Part shown: positions 31,185-40,303 of the stretch, in pieces | How positions within the stretch are numbered: position 1 is the first letter of the stretch | How the letters are laid out: each line of letters opens with the position of its first letter | Source of the DNA: Dimargaris cristalligena | Lineage: Eukaryota > Kickxellomycota > Dimargaritomycetes > Dimargaritales > Dimargaritaceae | Reading direction: 5' to 3' | DNA: 40,303 bases | Assembly: GCA_027576995.1 (NCBI GenBank) | Contig: JANBQC010000221.1 | Location: 1-40,303 of the forward strand | Translations under genes and position numbers: made by a program | The notes under the pieces: model-generated | What the model was told of the DNA's origin: nothing | Database searches by the model: none | The model's input: the letters and a program-made list of their open reading frames with translations, nothing else

Positions 31185-34100
31185 ATGCAGCCCATGCCCA
31201 CTGCCCTAAAGCAATTGCTCTCCAAAGGCGATGTCAAAGCCGTCAGCTCCCTTTTCCACCAGGAACACCCGCGCAGTCGGGCCAGCGGCCGTTGGTCCGG
31301 GTCCGTGGGGCTTGGCATACCCCGTAAACCGTCGCACCGTTTACCGCAGGCCTTCGCCGCTTACATTATCACCACCGAAACCCGGGTCGAGTCTAACGCG
31401 GCTCGCAAGAAATACACCGCGTATAAGGTCCTGGTCTCCAACGGACCAACCCAAACTTGGGTAGTGCGTCGGTATAGTGACTTTTACCAGCTGCACCTTC
31501 AGGTCAGTGAATATATACAAAACCCCCCGCTTAGTTCATTTTGCGACCGGGCCAATTTTTACCCCTTATTTCATCATGATACCTCTCTCCTGTACCCTCA
31601 TGCGTCTGGCCCAAAGCACTCAATATGCCCTCTCTCTAACGAACTATTCCACAAACCTTGCCGCGAATGTACGACTGGTATATTAACCTAATTTTACTCC
31701 AATTGCATACCCCGGATTCCCATCTATACGATAAATACCCCCCTCCCCTCCTATGCTGTGTTTGGCGGGGCTGCAGATTGGCAAACGATTTCCCACCAAG
31801 AAGCTTCCCCCATTCCCGCCGAAGCGTTTGCTAGGTAACCATTTTTCATCCCAGTTCGTGCTGGCCCGCCGGGAGCAGCTCAATCAATACCTGGCGGCCA
31901 TTACCAGCGACCCGGAAATCCGATGCCTGGATATGGTCAAGGGGTTTTTCAGTCATATCGCGCTTGAACCAACGTTCTTCGACGGACCATCCAATCCCAC
32001 CGAAGTGCCAACTAACGGAGTAACCCCACGCCAACGGCCCGGTGGCAATAGCGGTGCTAGTTCTGCGCATGGTGTTGGAAATAACCGACTGTCGATATTC
32101 AGTTTATGGCGCAACTCGTCCAAATCAGCCGAACCCTCTAATAGCCGCAAGCCGCCCCTACCACCATCGGCCATAGCAGTCGTATGCGCCTCCCAGGCCC
32201 CGACCTCCAGCCCCGGAACACCCTTGGCACATGACCTAACCCCGGTCCGGCCGGTGCCCGTCAAACCGGCCTCACCCGATGACCCTATGCTGAAACGGCG
32301 CACCTTCTCCGTTTATAATGCCCGCCGTAAATTAGGTCTAATTAAGCGAAAGGATCTTACCAAGAAGCGGCGAGTTCACCTACCACCGGTCAATGGGATC
32401 CAAACTACCCCATCACCGTCCCAGTCGTCCGAAGCGAAATCTACCGAGGCGCCGACCCATTCCACGAGAACCCCGGAGGGGGGTGTGGTCAAGGCCAGCC
32501 GTCGCTTATCGCTTTCGAGTACCGATGATCCGTACGATCAGGACGAATTAACCCGAGATACGTCTAATCCTTGTTTTCCGCGGGACAACACCACTATTGA
32601 CGATTTCTACCTACTCAAGGTCATCGGGAAGGGCAGCTACGGCAAGGTAAGTTGTAATAACCCTGGGAACAAATGGAGACTGGTCACATAATACCTTCCA
32701 CATGATAGCTTTTGCAAGCCCCATGACCAGCGTTGAACATCGACCATAATACTATTGGCGAGCTGTATCTAGCCCCATTAATCCAAATACAATTGAAACG
32801 AATATCCGACCACCCTTATATGAACAACCCAATTGGACTTCCCTAGGTCATGCTCGCCCGGCATAAAAACTCGGGCAAAGTGTACGCCATCAAAGTAATC
32901 ACCAAGAAGTCCCTCCAACGCCGACCCGGGGATATCGCCCGGATTATGGCTGAGCGCAATGTATTGGCCCGTAATATCAGTCACCCTTTCCTAGTCGGAC
33001 TCCAGTACGCTTTCCAAACCACCCAGAAGCTGTACTTCTGCATCGACTACGTCAATGGCGGCGAGCTCTTCTTCCATCTCCAACGGGACCAGCGCTTTGA
33101 CGAAAGGCGGGCCCAATTTTACGTGGCTGAAATCACCCTGGCCCTGGAGTACCTGCACAATCTCAACATTGTCTACCGGGATCTCAAACCCGAAAACTGT
33201 CTACTAGACTCCAAGGGTCATATTCGTATCGTCGATTTCGGATTGGCCAAGGATGTCTCCCGGGCGGCCGACGCAAAAACCTCCACCTTCTGCGGCACCC
33301 CCGAGTACCTAGCCCCCGAAGTCCTCCGCCAGGAGGCCTACGGGAAGAGCGTAGATTGGTACTGTTTGGGAGCGGTGCTGTACGAAATGTTGGTCGGAGC
33401 ACCCCCGTTCTACTCGCGTGACAGCAAGGACATGTTCCACGGCATTCTCCACGGGTCCCTCGAATTTCCGGACCATGTCAGTCCTGTGGCCCGCGATCTA
33501 ATCGTCCGACTTACTTCGCGGAACCCACTCACACGGCTGGGATCGGGGGTCCGGGGCTCGTACCATGTTAAGGCCCATCGGTTTTTTGAGGTAAGCATAT
33601 CACTGGTTTCGGCTAATGGCTTAAAGTGAAATACCTTTAGAGTATGAAGTCCCTTAGAATCATTTGGGGGTATGATTACTAACCATTTTCGATGAATTAT
33701 ATTTTATTATTATAATAATTATCTGGGGGGTGTAAATGTCCTAAATTTTTCGTATTCTCTAGGGTATCAACTGGAAGAGGCTATACACCAAGGAAATCAC
33801 TCCGCCGTACAATCCGGATGTGGTATGTAGTTTCAGTAATCCTGATTGCCCTATTAACGGTTGCATAAAGTACCGGGCCACTCTAATCATCTAACGGCCA
33901 TTTTAATAACTATAATGGCCATCGACTCTGACCAGTTAGATCCGAATCTAACACATCACTGAACCACAATATTGCCCATTATTGTCCTATTTCTCTCGTC
34001 TCGGCCCCCCCCCCAAAACTGTAGGCCGGTATTTTCGATTTAAAGCACATTGACCCGGCTTTTAGTAATGAACCCATCCCCCAGTCGCTACTCGATGAGG

Positions 34101-34489
34101 GAACCATTTCCCTGGCGTTACGCGAAGAAGTCGATAGCCACATTCCCCCTTCCTCGTCCGTGGGCGCTGGATTGAACTTCCGCGAAGGTCTAAACACCAG
34201 TCCTGACCGAACCGCTAATGGGCAGCTACCCTTATCATTTACACCCACGTCGACGAAATCGCTATCATCTAATGCGGGCCATATTAGCCGTACCACGACG
34301 CCCCAGTTACAGCCTAACCGGCTGCCGGGACTGGGCCCAGGTATGAAGCATATGCCGTCCACTGAGTTTGACCTGGAGCAGGCTATGGAAGAAACGGAGG
34401 ACGCCTTTCAAGGGTTTTCATTCGTGGCACCGGGTGTGAGCGACGACGAGGAGAGTGGGCTGTATCATAGCAGTGGCTGCAAACCGTAG
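31185..34489 (+). CDS. PX-domain AGC kinase, SGK3-like
   Basis: A Ser/Thr kinase probably recruited to PI3P-containing endosomal membranes and activated by PDK1 and TORC2. Exons: 31185-31502, 31777-32646, 32847-33590, 33763-33822 and 34025-34489; phases match, 818 residues. The PX domain spans about 55-165, with RRYSDF (95-100), a proline-rich turn (PPFPPKRLLG) and RR137-138, the usual phosphoinositide-binding elements. A Ser/Pro-rich linker follows. The kinase domain has GKGSYG (390-395), K412, E432, YRDLKPEN (506-513), DFG (526-528), activation-loop T543 in TFCGTPEYLAPE, then ITPPYNPDV. The hydrophobic motif FQGFSF (792-797) has Ser796 at the phospho-site and resembles SGK FLGFSY, not the FxxW of Ypk1. 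All catalytic residues are present. The C-terminal tail is unusually long. Two in-frame ATGs (31185 and 31194) compete as start. Confidence 0.93.
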
Positions 34490-35742
34490 CACAACCATTG
34501 AGGGTGTATCCACCATTACCTAATCCGGCAAAGCCCGCCTGTACATTTATATTTATCGAAATTAGCCCAAACTATACGAGTTGACCCTTAGTCGCTTTTT
34601 ATTTTAGTAGTTATCAAAGGATAGCCCATAGTAATTTAATTATTTTTTACTGACGAGATTATAAATTTTTAAAAAAGGATATCTACCTGTTGAACAGAAC
34701 TAGGCACATACAGGGAGATAAAATACGTTCATTTTAGTAATACACAAGGATGTCTAAACTACAAATGAAAGTGTTTGTGGGTGTCACTCAGGTTTGACAC
34801 GGACCACCCGAACTACCTCATGTATTTTTGAGTATATAACCATTGGAGGTATCTTCAAGCCGGTGTTTTGGGCCTACTTCGTCAGGATTATACACTGACC
34901 GGGAGAGTAGTTTATATAGAGCATTTGTGAGCTATAAAATGCCAACAGGCGACTAATAGACAGGGCAGTAAACCATTCGAATAGTACATTAATATATCGT
35001 AGGGGGCAACATGCCTTCCTGTAGGTCCAGCCTTAGACCAGCAAGCTCTTATTTCGTAAATGCTAGTTTGGAAAAATAGAGTGTCAATTGCCGGGGTAAT
35101 TGAGGAGCCGATGCACTGGTGTTTTTAGCAGGACCGTTGGGGGCTCTTTTTGCCATTAGAGTAGCCCCTGTCGCGCCGACATTATAGTGGTTCACCCAAG
35201 GGAGTTCGCTCAATGGTTGTGCTATTCCTCCCCCCTAACTTCGTGTAGCCCTGAGTCAAAATTGATTGAAAAGGGGAACTCTAGAAATCCAAATGACTTA
35301 TCCGCACAAGAACATAACTCACCTTGTATTACATATATTGGAAGAGAGTCCCCTATTGTCCATTAGATTTCGTTGCGCAAGGGGGTTCATATACTGAGAA
35401 CCCGCCACACCAGGCCCCTAACTTTAAGGACCCTTGTTTTGCCGTGACCCCAATTATGAACATTTTTCATATGGGTAACGACTCGTGGTTAACTCGGGCT
35501 CCCCTTTTACCAAGCTCAAGTAAACGCCGACTATAAAATCTACCCCTCCGCCCGCTTTCCGGCTGGTAGGTTATCTTCCCCGATTCCCCCTTCTCCTTTG
35601 TTTACCATTTTTTTTAATGATCCAGACCATTATTTATTGTCGATTAACGTCCCTCTATTAAGGCGTACCTCCTTACTTTAACCCACGTCCCCGCAGTCTT
35701 TAGCACCTTACCCTGATCCTATATCACCCACTGTGAGGCAAC
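34490..35742. other. Intergenic, no gene seen
   Basis: AT-rich sequence after the kinase stop, then C/T-rich sequence (35540-35740) that suits the promoter of the next gene. The frame at 35324-35536 (70 codons) has no supporting feature. Confidence 0.55.
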
Positions 35743-37282
35743 ATGCGTCTTGGCGAAATTATCTATCCTCTGCTGGCCACTCATTTCACGGCCTTCAACT
35801 CACCGCTTAATCCCACCAAACAATCGCCTAATGCATCGGAAGCCAAATGGGTCAAGCAATTTCTCGCGTTGCCAGATTTGGTGCGAAATCCGGCCGCAGA
35901 TGTTATTGTCAAGCAGTTGTCCCTGTCAGCCTATGTCTGGTGGGCCCCCGCGCTATTAAACACGAGCCCCAAAGATTTGCCCCTGCTCAACGAAAAGGTA
36001 AGCACAACTGAATTAGTTCATATTTCACTATCACCTGCATTATACCACCCTAAAATTTTCATGCATGCTTTTCGAACGGTTATGCCCAAACTATGGCATA
36101 TGACATGCCCCCCATCCAACGAATACCCAAGCTGTCCTAGACGAATGGGTACATCCACTAATTTCACTACATGTGCCGCTCTTGGCCTACTTACTAATGC
36201 GATTCTGGTGGATGGTAAGCTACTGCTACATTGATTTGAATTGTGCCTAGGCCAACACTTTTGTAGACCAATCTGTTAAATATTTCAATCCCGAATCAAA
36301 CCGATTGGTCGATAGTCAGAAATTTATGGATATCTGGTTGGCCGGAATCCCGCTGGAGGCTACTAATGCCATAGTGGAAGGTTTATCGGGAAGTATAGAC
36401 GAAAAACGGCGAAGTGTTTTGAAAATATTGGGGAGAGGGCTCGGGCTGAAAAGCCACCCTGACAAAATTGTTGGTCTAAATATCGGGAACCCTCTATTCA
36501 CCCGCGCCAATTGGAAATACGTTAATTTGGCTAAGATTGGGCTCTTGGAATTCACTCGACACTTCCCGCTGGCCCAGGCGGCGACCGCTAACCTGTTAGG
36601 TCTAATTGTCACTCTGAAGCCTGCCAAGGACCTGGATACCAATATCATTTGGGAAACTCGGGTAGCGTTAAACCAATCGGATTTTGAGGTGTATATCGGG
36701 GATCAGGTGAAACTTCAGCTTGACCTTAAATTGACCTACCCAAGAAGTGCCTCAACCTTTCTTTGCGTGGCACTCTGGCACCTTTATCATACCGGACAAG
36801 AAAAGGAGATCCTAGAATATATCAACGGACCTGTTATTGATTTAGAACGATCACGCGAAATTCGAAAGAACGATGCGCTTAGGGGCTCTCTAAATTTTTT
36901 GTTGACTCTGGCAGCGATTAACCATGACGAACCCATAATCAAAGCAATTAACGAACGCTGGATTATATCGACTACCATAACGATTTATGATTTCAACGAA
37001 ATACATAGTGATTATCATACGGTTTTGACGGATTGTATGCGTACCAACGGCCTCGATAAACACGCAAAATACCTCGAAACGTTATGGGATCTTCCCCTTA
37101 TGCCCAGACCCCAAAACTCGGCCTTCTGCACAGAATTTATGTTCGGCAGCGACTGGGTTTGGATCGAGCCAAATGGCGATGTTCTCTTGGCCCACTATGC
37201 GCGACAGTTTGTTTTCGATGAAAGCGCCACAATTAATGTTTCAGTCTATAATAAGGTGCTTCCAATTATGAATTTTTTATAG
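35743..37282 (+). CDS. Unrecognised 428-residue protein, two exons
   Basis: Exon 1 (35743-35997, 85 codons) and exon 2 (36251-37282, 343 codons plus TAG) join in phase 0 across a 253-nt intron with GTAAGC and CCTAG ends, a length normal for this locus. The product looks mainly helical and soluble: WLAGIPLEATNAIVEGLSG, LGRGLGLKSHPDK, and TFLCVALWHLYHTGQEKEIL. A weakly hydrophobic start (MRLGEIIYPLLATHF) could be a signal sequence but is not a convincing one. No catalytic motif, zinc site or known repeat is visible. An alternative exon at about 36140-36212 (DEWVHPLISLHVPLLAYLLM) has a good donor but its phase does not fit exon 1. I do not recognise a family; it may be specific to the lineage. 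Confidence 0.75.
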
Positions 37283-38105
37283 CGACTCTAGGATGGAGAT
37301 TATGGACAAGCAACTACCAGTGGCAAGCCAACCCCTACAACTATCCCTTTTGCAGTCTAGTGGGGACCTTTTTTTATGTACACTTGTAAATCTATCTATA
37401 AAGACTTTTAAATGAATGTCTCGAGTAATGCCTTCCGGAGAAGCAGTGTGCGGGTTGGCCCAAGTGCACCGAAGGTTCACGCATACAGCGAGTGGTGCGC
37501 TGGTAGTGTAGTGCCATCCAGAGGTCGGTACTTATCCCCAGACTATGGGCAGCCAGTCCTCATTGTCAGAGGGCGGAATATGCCATGACATGCAATGGCA
37601 GTATCACTCCCACTATTTACCCATGAATATATATATATATATATATATATACCGCCTATACTGTGGCATACACAAAAGCTAACAAAAATATTATTCATTC
37701 CTTTATACTCGTGGTTTGCATTAAAAAGCCCACCATTTTTTCCTTGCTTCTAAAAGTCTGACCTATTTTTCGGTGGATTCCCGGTTATTCCATCTTGTTC
37801 CATTTCTTGACCTTTCTCTACATCCTTTTTCTTGCACCTAACAGCCCCTAAGGCCCTCGGGATGGCTACATAAGTAACCAGCGAACCCCCACTTGTTTGA
37901 GAAAAAAATCATCACTCGTTTTATTTCAAACTCAAATTCCACAATTCCTTGAACTCAGTCCCGATTTTTTTATTAATTATTTCTTATTTGTTAAACACCA
38001 CTGTTTCTTATATTTATTTTCAATAAAACTCTTGTGTTACTCATTATATCCTCCCCCCATCCTCCGTCCAACCCACTGACCACTCACCCCCTCCAAAAAC
38101 CCACC
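37283..38105. other. Intergenic with (AT)n run and C/T-rich leader
   Basis: Begins with the 3' UTR of the unrecognised gene. An AT run lies at 37627-37651. From about 37740 to 38105 the plus strand is rich in C and T, including ACCCACTGACCACTCACCCC, like leaders of well-expressed fungal genes. Confidence 0.55.
37627..37651. repeat. (AT)n microsatellite
   Basis: About twelve AT units in intergenic DNA. Confidence 0.95.
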
Positions 38106-38282
38106 ATGTCAATGTCCAATTCTGCCCTGGTCTCATCCCACTCCACAAACCTCCCGACTTCTGCCACCAAGGAGCTGGCTGCCATGACTTCAGGCCATGT
38201 TGATAAGGAGGCTACTACCTCCTCACGAATCCCGAAGGCTGATAACAACAGGCCGGATGTCCCAGGTAGTACAGTAGTGTAG
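38106..38282 (+). CDS. Possible small hydrophilic protein, 58 residues
   Basis: The ATG sits in a strong context (CCCACCATGTCA) after a long C/T-rich leader, which supports translation. The product is Ser/Thr-rich and disordered-looking (MSMSNSALVSSHSTNLPTSA, then TKELAAMTSGHVDKEATTSS), with no signal peptide or known motif. A CAG|GTAGTA near 38266 could be a donor, in which case this is only the first exon of a longer gene. I do not recognise it; its reality rests on leader and start context. Confidence 0.4.
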   Translation: MSMSNSALVSSHSTNLPTSATKELAAMTSGHVDKEATTSSRIPKADNNRPDVPGSTVV

Positions 38283-39469
38283 GGTACTATTTTAATATAG
38301 GAAGATAGATACTTTAAGGTGGGGAATGTATAATTTTTTTTAGCTCTTAGTCATAGTGTAGGAATAAATTGAACTAATAGACAGTGAACACAAAAGAGAA
38401 TGATGTCTATTTTCGTAAATGATAAAATGGTCGAACACAGTAATTGTTCCTCTCTAACGATATTTTGACACCAGCTTTATAAATATTATAGTCCTAGTCC
38501 CTTCATTTATTATGTGGCAATTAATTAAAGCCAACTTCGCACTCAAACTGCGAGCAGCCATTATGCTGTGATGGATAGGCTAAAAATTGCATTCTAAGGC
38601 ATCTCCACCCATAAACACACATGTTCTATTTCTGGCATGATATAAATGTAATTTTGGCCACTTTACTATTAATTGGTCGTTCTGAAGAGAGAATAGCCCA
38701 GTAGCACTCTTGAACCACTTTTTTTTTGCATTACCCCCTGTGTTTTATGGCTGTTACTACTTTATTTTATTATTTTTAGCAATTACACAATCAGTTTCAT
38801 ACTTACCCACCTTGCTATACTAACTAGTGGGTTCCTACTGTTCCAAAATAAGGGTTACACTCTACCCCAATAATCTAGCTACCAGCCCAGTGAATATTGG
38901 AGTTTCTGCTGGTAGGGAACTAACCCCATTGGCTATAGACCACACCCATTATCCAAATCCCAAAGTATAGACACCCAGGGCTGGAGTCGAACAATACGTA
39001 ATTCAAAATGTGTCTAGCATGAACCAGATATTAGCCACATTAGTATTGACAGTTTGCTGGGGGGTGAAGGTAAGCAATTCCCACTAAAGAAAGAGAAAGC
39101 TGGTCCCATTAAATACAGTTGAATCAATTTATTGATCAAGAAAATACTTGATGAGGACAGTTACAAATGGTTCAAATGCTGAAATGATGAATCCCAGATT
39201 CACGAAATTATATAGATATATGGGATGGGTATAATTCAAAGTATGCTGACAAGATGGGCATTTTAAAGGCAGGGGGAAATAAAATGGAGAATGTGTGAAA
39301 GATGTGCCTGCCCGCCTCACAGGAGTGATTAAGGCCCAATATCTGGATAATGTGGACTAGTATTATGATAGCCAATAGACTTTCAATACTTGCCGATACA
39401 ATGCAATCAATGACAACTAGCTGCTGCTTATCAAGTGTATGCCAGCTAGATGATATTGGTGCTAGGGAG
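38283..39469. other. AT-rich intergenic with a tRNA-like promoter pair
   Basis: No protein gene seen; a 63-codon minus frame at 39129-39320 carries a CPSCQH pair but nothing else. On the minus strand an A-box-like TGGCTAATATCTGG (39037-39024) and a B-box GTTCGACTCC (38992-38983) lie 31 nt apart, the spacing found in tRNAs. Confidence 0.4.
38983..39037 (-). ncRNA. tRNA-derived (SINE-like) element, tentative
   Basis: Paired RNA polymerase III promoter-like boxes with tRNA spacing, but the flanks do not form an acceptor stem, so this is not a functional tRNA. A tRNA-derived SINE head or a tRNA pseudogene would look like this. No poly-A tail or target-site duplication was identified. Confidence 0.25.
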
Positions 39470-40156
39470 CTAACTTTGGTCAGGGATTAGGGTAGGAACT
39501 TGGATAGCTTCAGTAGACTGTCCCTTCACGGGAGTTCCACTGGACTTTCCCTTCACGGGGGCTTTGACTTTACTGCCCATATTCCTCATGCCACTAGCAA
39601 TTCTGCTGTCCGTACTCTTTGTGAGGTTTTTGATAGTACCAGCAGTGTTACCAGCCACAGCTTTGAGGTTTGCCCTGGATATTACTTTCATTTACTTCAT
39701 TTTTTGAGTACCTAAATTTTGGCTACTCATTTTCAAACTGTTCACAACTATCCATCCATCCTTTTTGACCCATCGGGCACCTGCAAGACTGCCTGAAATG
39801 ATGCCACAACTGTCTGACCCATTACTGGAACAATGATTATGTGGACACTGTGACAATCTGTTCAATATTCCACCAATTTCATGAGTATTTTGAAATTTGC
39901 ATCTCAGATCTGAGATCCCATTCGAATTTTGAAATTTGAACTTTAACTTGGTGATTTCAACCACATTGCTACCATATGACTGTGATGACTGGCCCACTAT
40001 GCCCCCACTCAAACCGGTGCTAGTGCTATAGCTGAGCTTGAGAAAAGACTGGAAGTTCTGGAAAGAGAGGTAGCTGAACATCGAGTACTCCAGGCTGAGC
40101 TTATCCCCTGCTAAAAGGCTCTGCAGGAGTCCCAGGCCACTGTTGCCCAACTCCAA
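39470..40156 (-). pseudogene. Interrupted minus-strand frame of unknown origin
   Basis: Two open frames, 40156-39692 and 39691-39470, are in the same frame and separated only by a single TAA at 39694-39692. Joined they would span about 229 codons. The second part is Lys-rich with a short internal repeat (KAPVKGKSSGTPVKGQS), from a duplicated CCCTTCACGGG on the plus strand. No family is recognised. The plus strand at 39989-40200 is a competing reading. Confidence 0.25.
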
Positions 40157-40200
40157 TCTAAGTTAGCAAGCCAATCAGCCACCCCCAGCCCAATCCCCAC
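39989..40200 (+). pseudogene. Coiled-coil frame with internal stop, gag-like
   Basis: The plus strand reads AELEKRLEVLEREVAEHRVL, a clean heptad coiled coil, then hits TAA (40112-40114). It continues in the same frame with KALQESQATVAQLQSKLASQ and a Pro-rich run. This resembles the N-terminal part of an LTR-retrotransposon gag, but no zinc knuckle, protease or polymerase is in the window. It runs off into the G/C-only edge. Confidence 0.35.
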
Positions 40201-40202
40201 CC

Positions 40203-40303
40203 CCGCCCCCCGCCCCCGGCCCCCGCGGGCCCCCGGGCGGCCCCCCCCCGGGGGAGGCGGCGGGCCGGCGCGCGCGCGGGCCCCCCGCCCCCGGCCGCAG
40301 GGG
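40203..40303. other. G/C-only window edge, probable assembly artefact
   Basis: The last hundred bases are C and G with only two A and no T, in runs such as CCCCCCC and GCGCGCGCG. Nothing else in the window looks like this. It continues from a natural proline-coding CCACCCC stretch, so it is best explained by an unreliable extension at a contig end. Confidence 0.7.

Noticed and set aside
36213..36248. A 36-nt intron in the unrecognised gene
   Set aside because: It is far shorter than any other intron here, and the 253-nt intron joins the exons in phase without it.
1..40303. CRISPR array, bacterial operon or prophage
   Set aside because: Spliced eukaryotic genes throughout; the only regular repeats are a coding minisatellite and TA runs.

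Overview
The window is nuclear DNA from an early-diverging fungus. Seven recognisable genes are present; all but two are split by introns of 148-335 nt (21 introns inferred) with GT..AG ends. Spliced models made by eye keep frame from start to stop. The gene set (HBS1, ZFAND1/Cuz1, DDX42, lipid phosphate phosphatase, an AGC kinase) is eukaryotic, all three stop codons are used normally, and a sestrin plus a PX-SGK kinase argue against Dikarya. A Zoopagomycota / Kickxellomycotina-type fungus (for example Dimargaritales) is my best guess; that name is inference, not something the sequence proves.

Layout. 3-74: tRNA-Pro(AGG), minus. 1465-1938: small secreted, very acidic protein built from a 27-bp minisatellite, minus. 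3381-8093: HBS1 ribosome-rescue GTPase, nine exons, minus, with a large fifth exon that looks like a Ski7-type cassette. 8876-11730: sestrin (PA26 family), two exons, minus. About 11.9-21.9 kb: ten kilobases without an intact gene; it holds short coding-like fragments (one metallophosphatase-like, one transporter-like), TA runs and a recurring GGCCTGG core. 21969-23294: intronless PAP2-family lipid phosphate phosphatase, plus. 25056-26571: AN1 zinc-finger protein of the Cuz1/ZFAND1 type, four exons, minus. 27060-30466: DDX42-type DEAD-box helicase, five exons, plus, divergent from Cuz1. 31185-34489: PX-domain AGC kinase resembling animal SGK3, five exons, plus. 35743-37282: unrecognised 428-residue protein, two exons, plus. 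38106-38282: possible 58-residue protein, plus. 38.9-40.2 kb: degenerate, possibly transposon-derived sequence. 40203-40303: nearly pure G/C, probably an assembly edge.

How the genes relate. They are not an operon or a metabolic cluster. Two themes recur: translation and RNA quality control (tRNA-Pro, HBS1/Ski7, DDX42, Cuz1 at the Cdc48-proteasome interface) and nutrient or phosphoinositide signalling to TOR (sestrin upstream of TORC1, a PX-SGK kinase downstream of PI3P, PDK1 and TORC2, and a lipid phosphate phosphatase). The most noteworthy items are the fungal sestrin, which appears to keep the charged pair that holds leucine in human SESN2 but loses the peroxidase histidine, and the HBS1 exon that could yield both Hbs1 and Ski7 from one gene.
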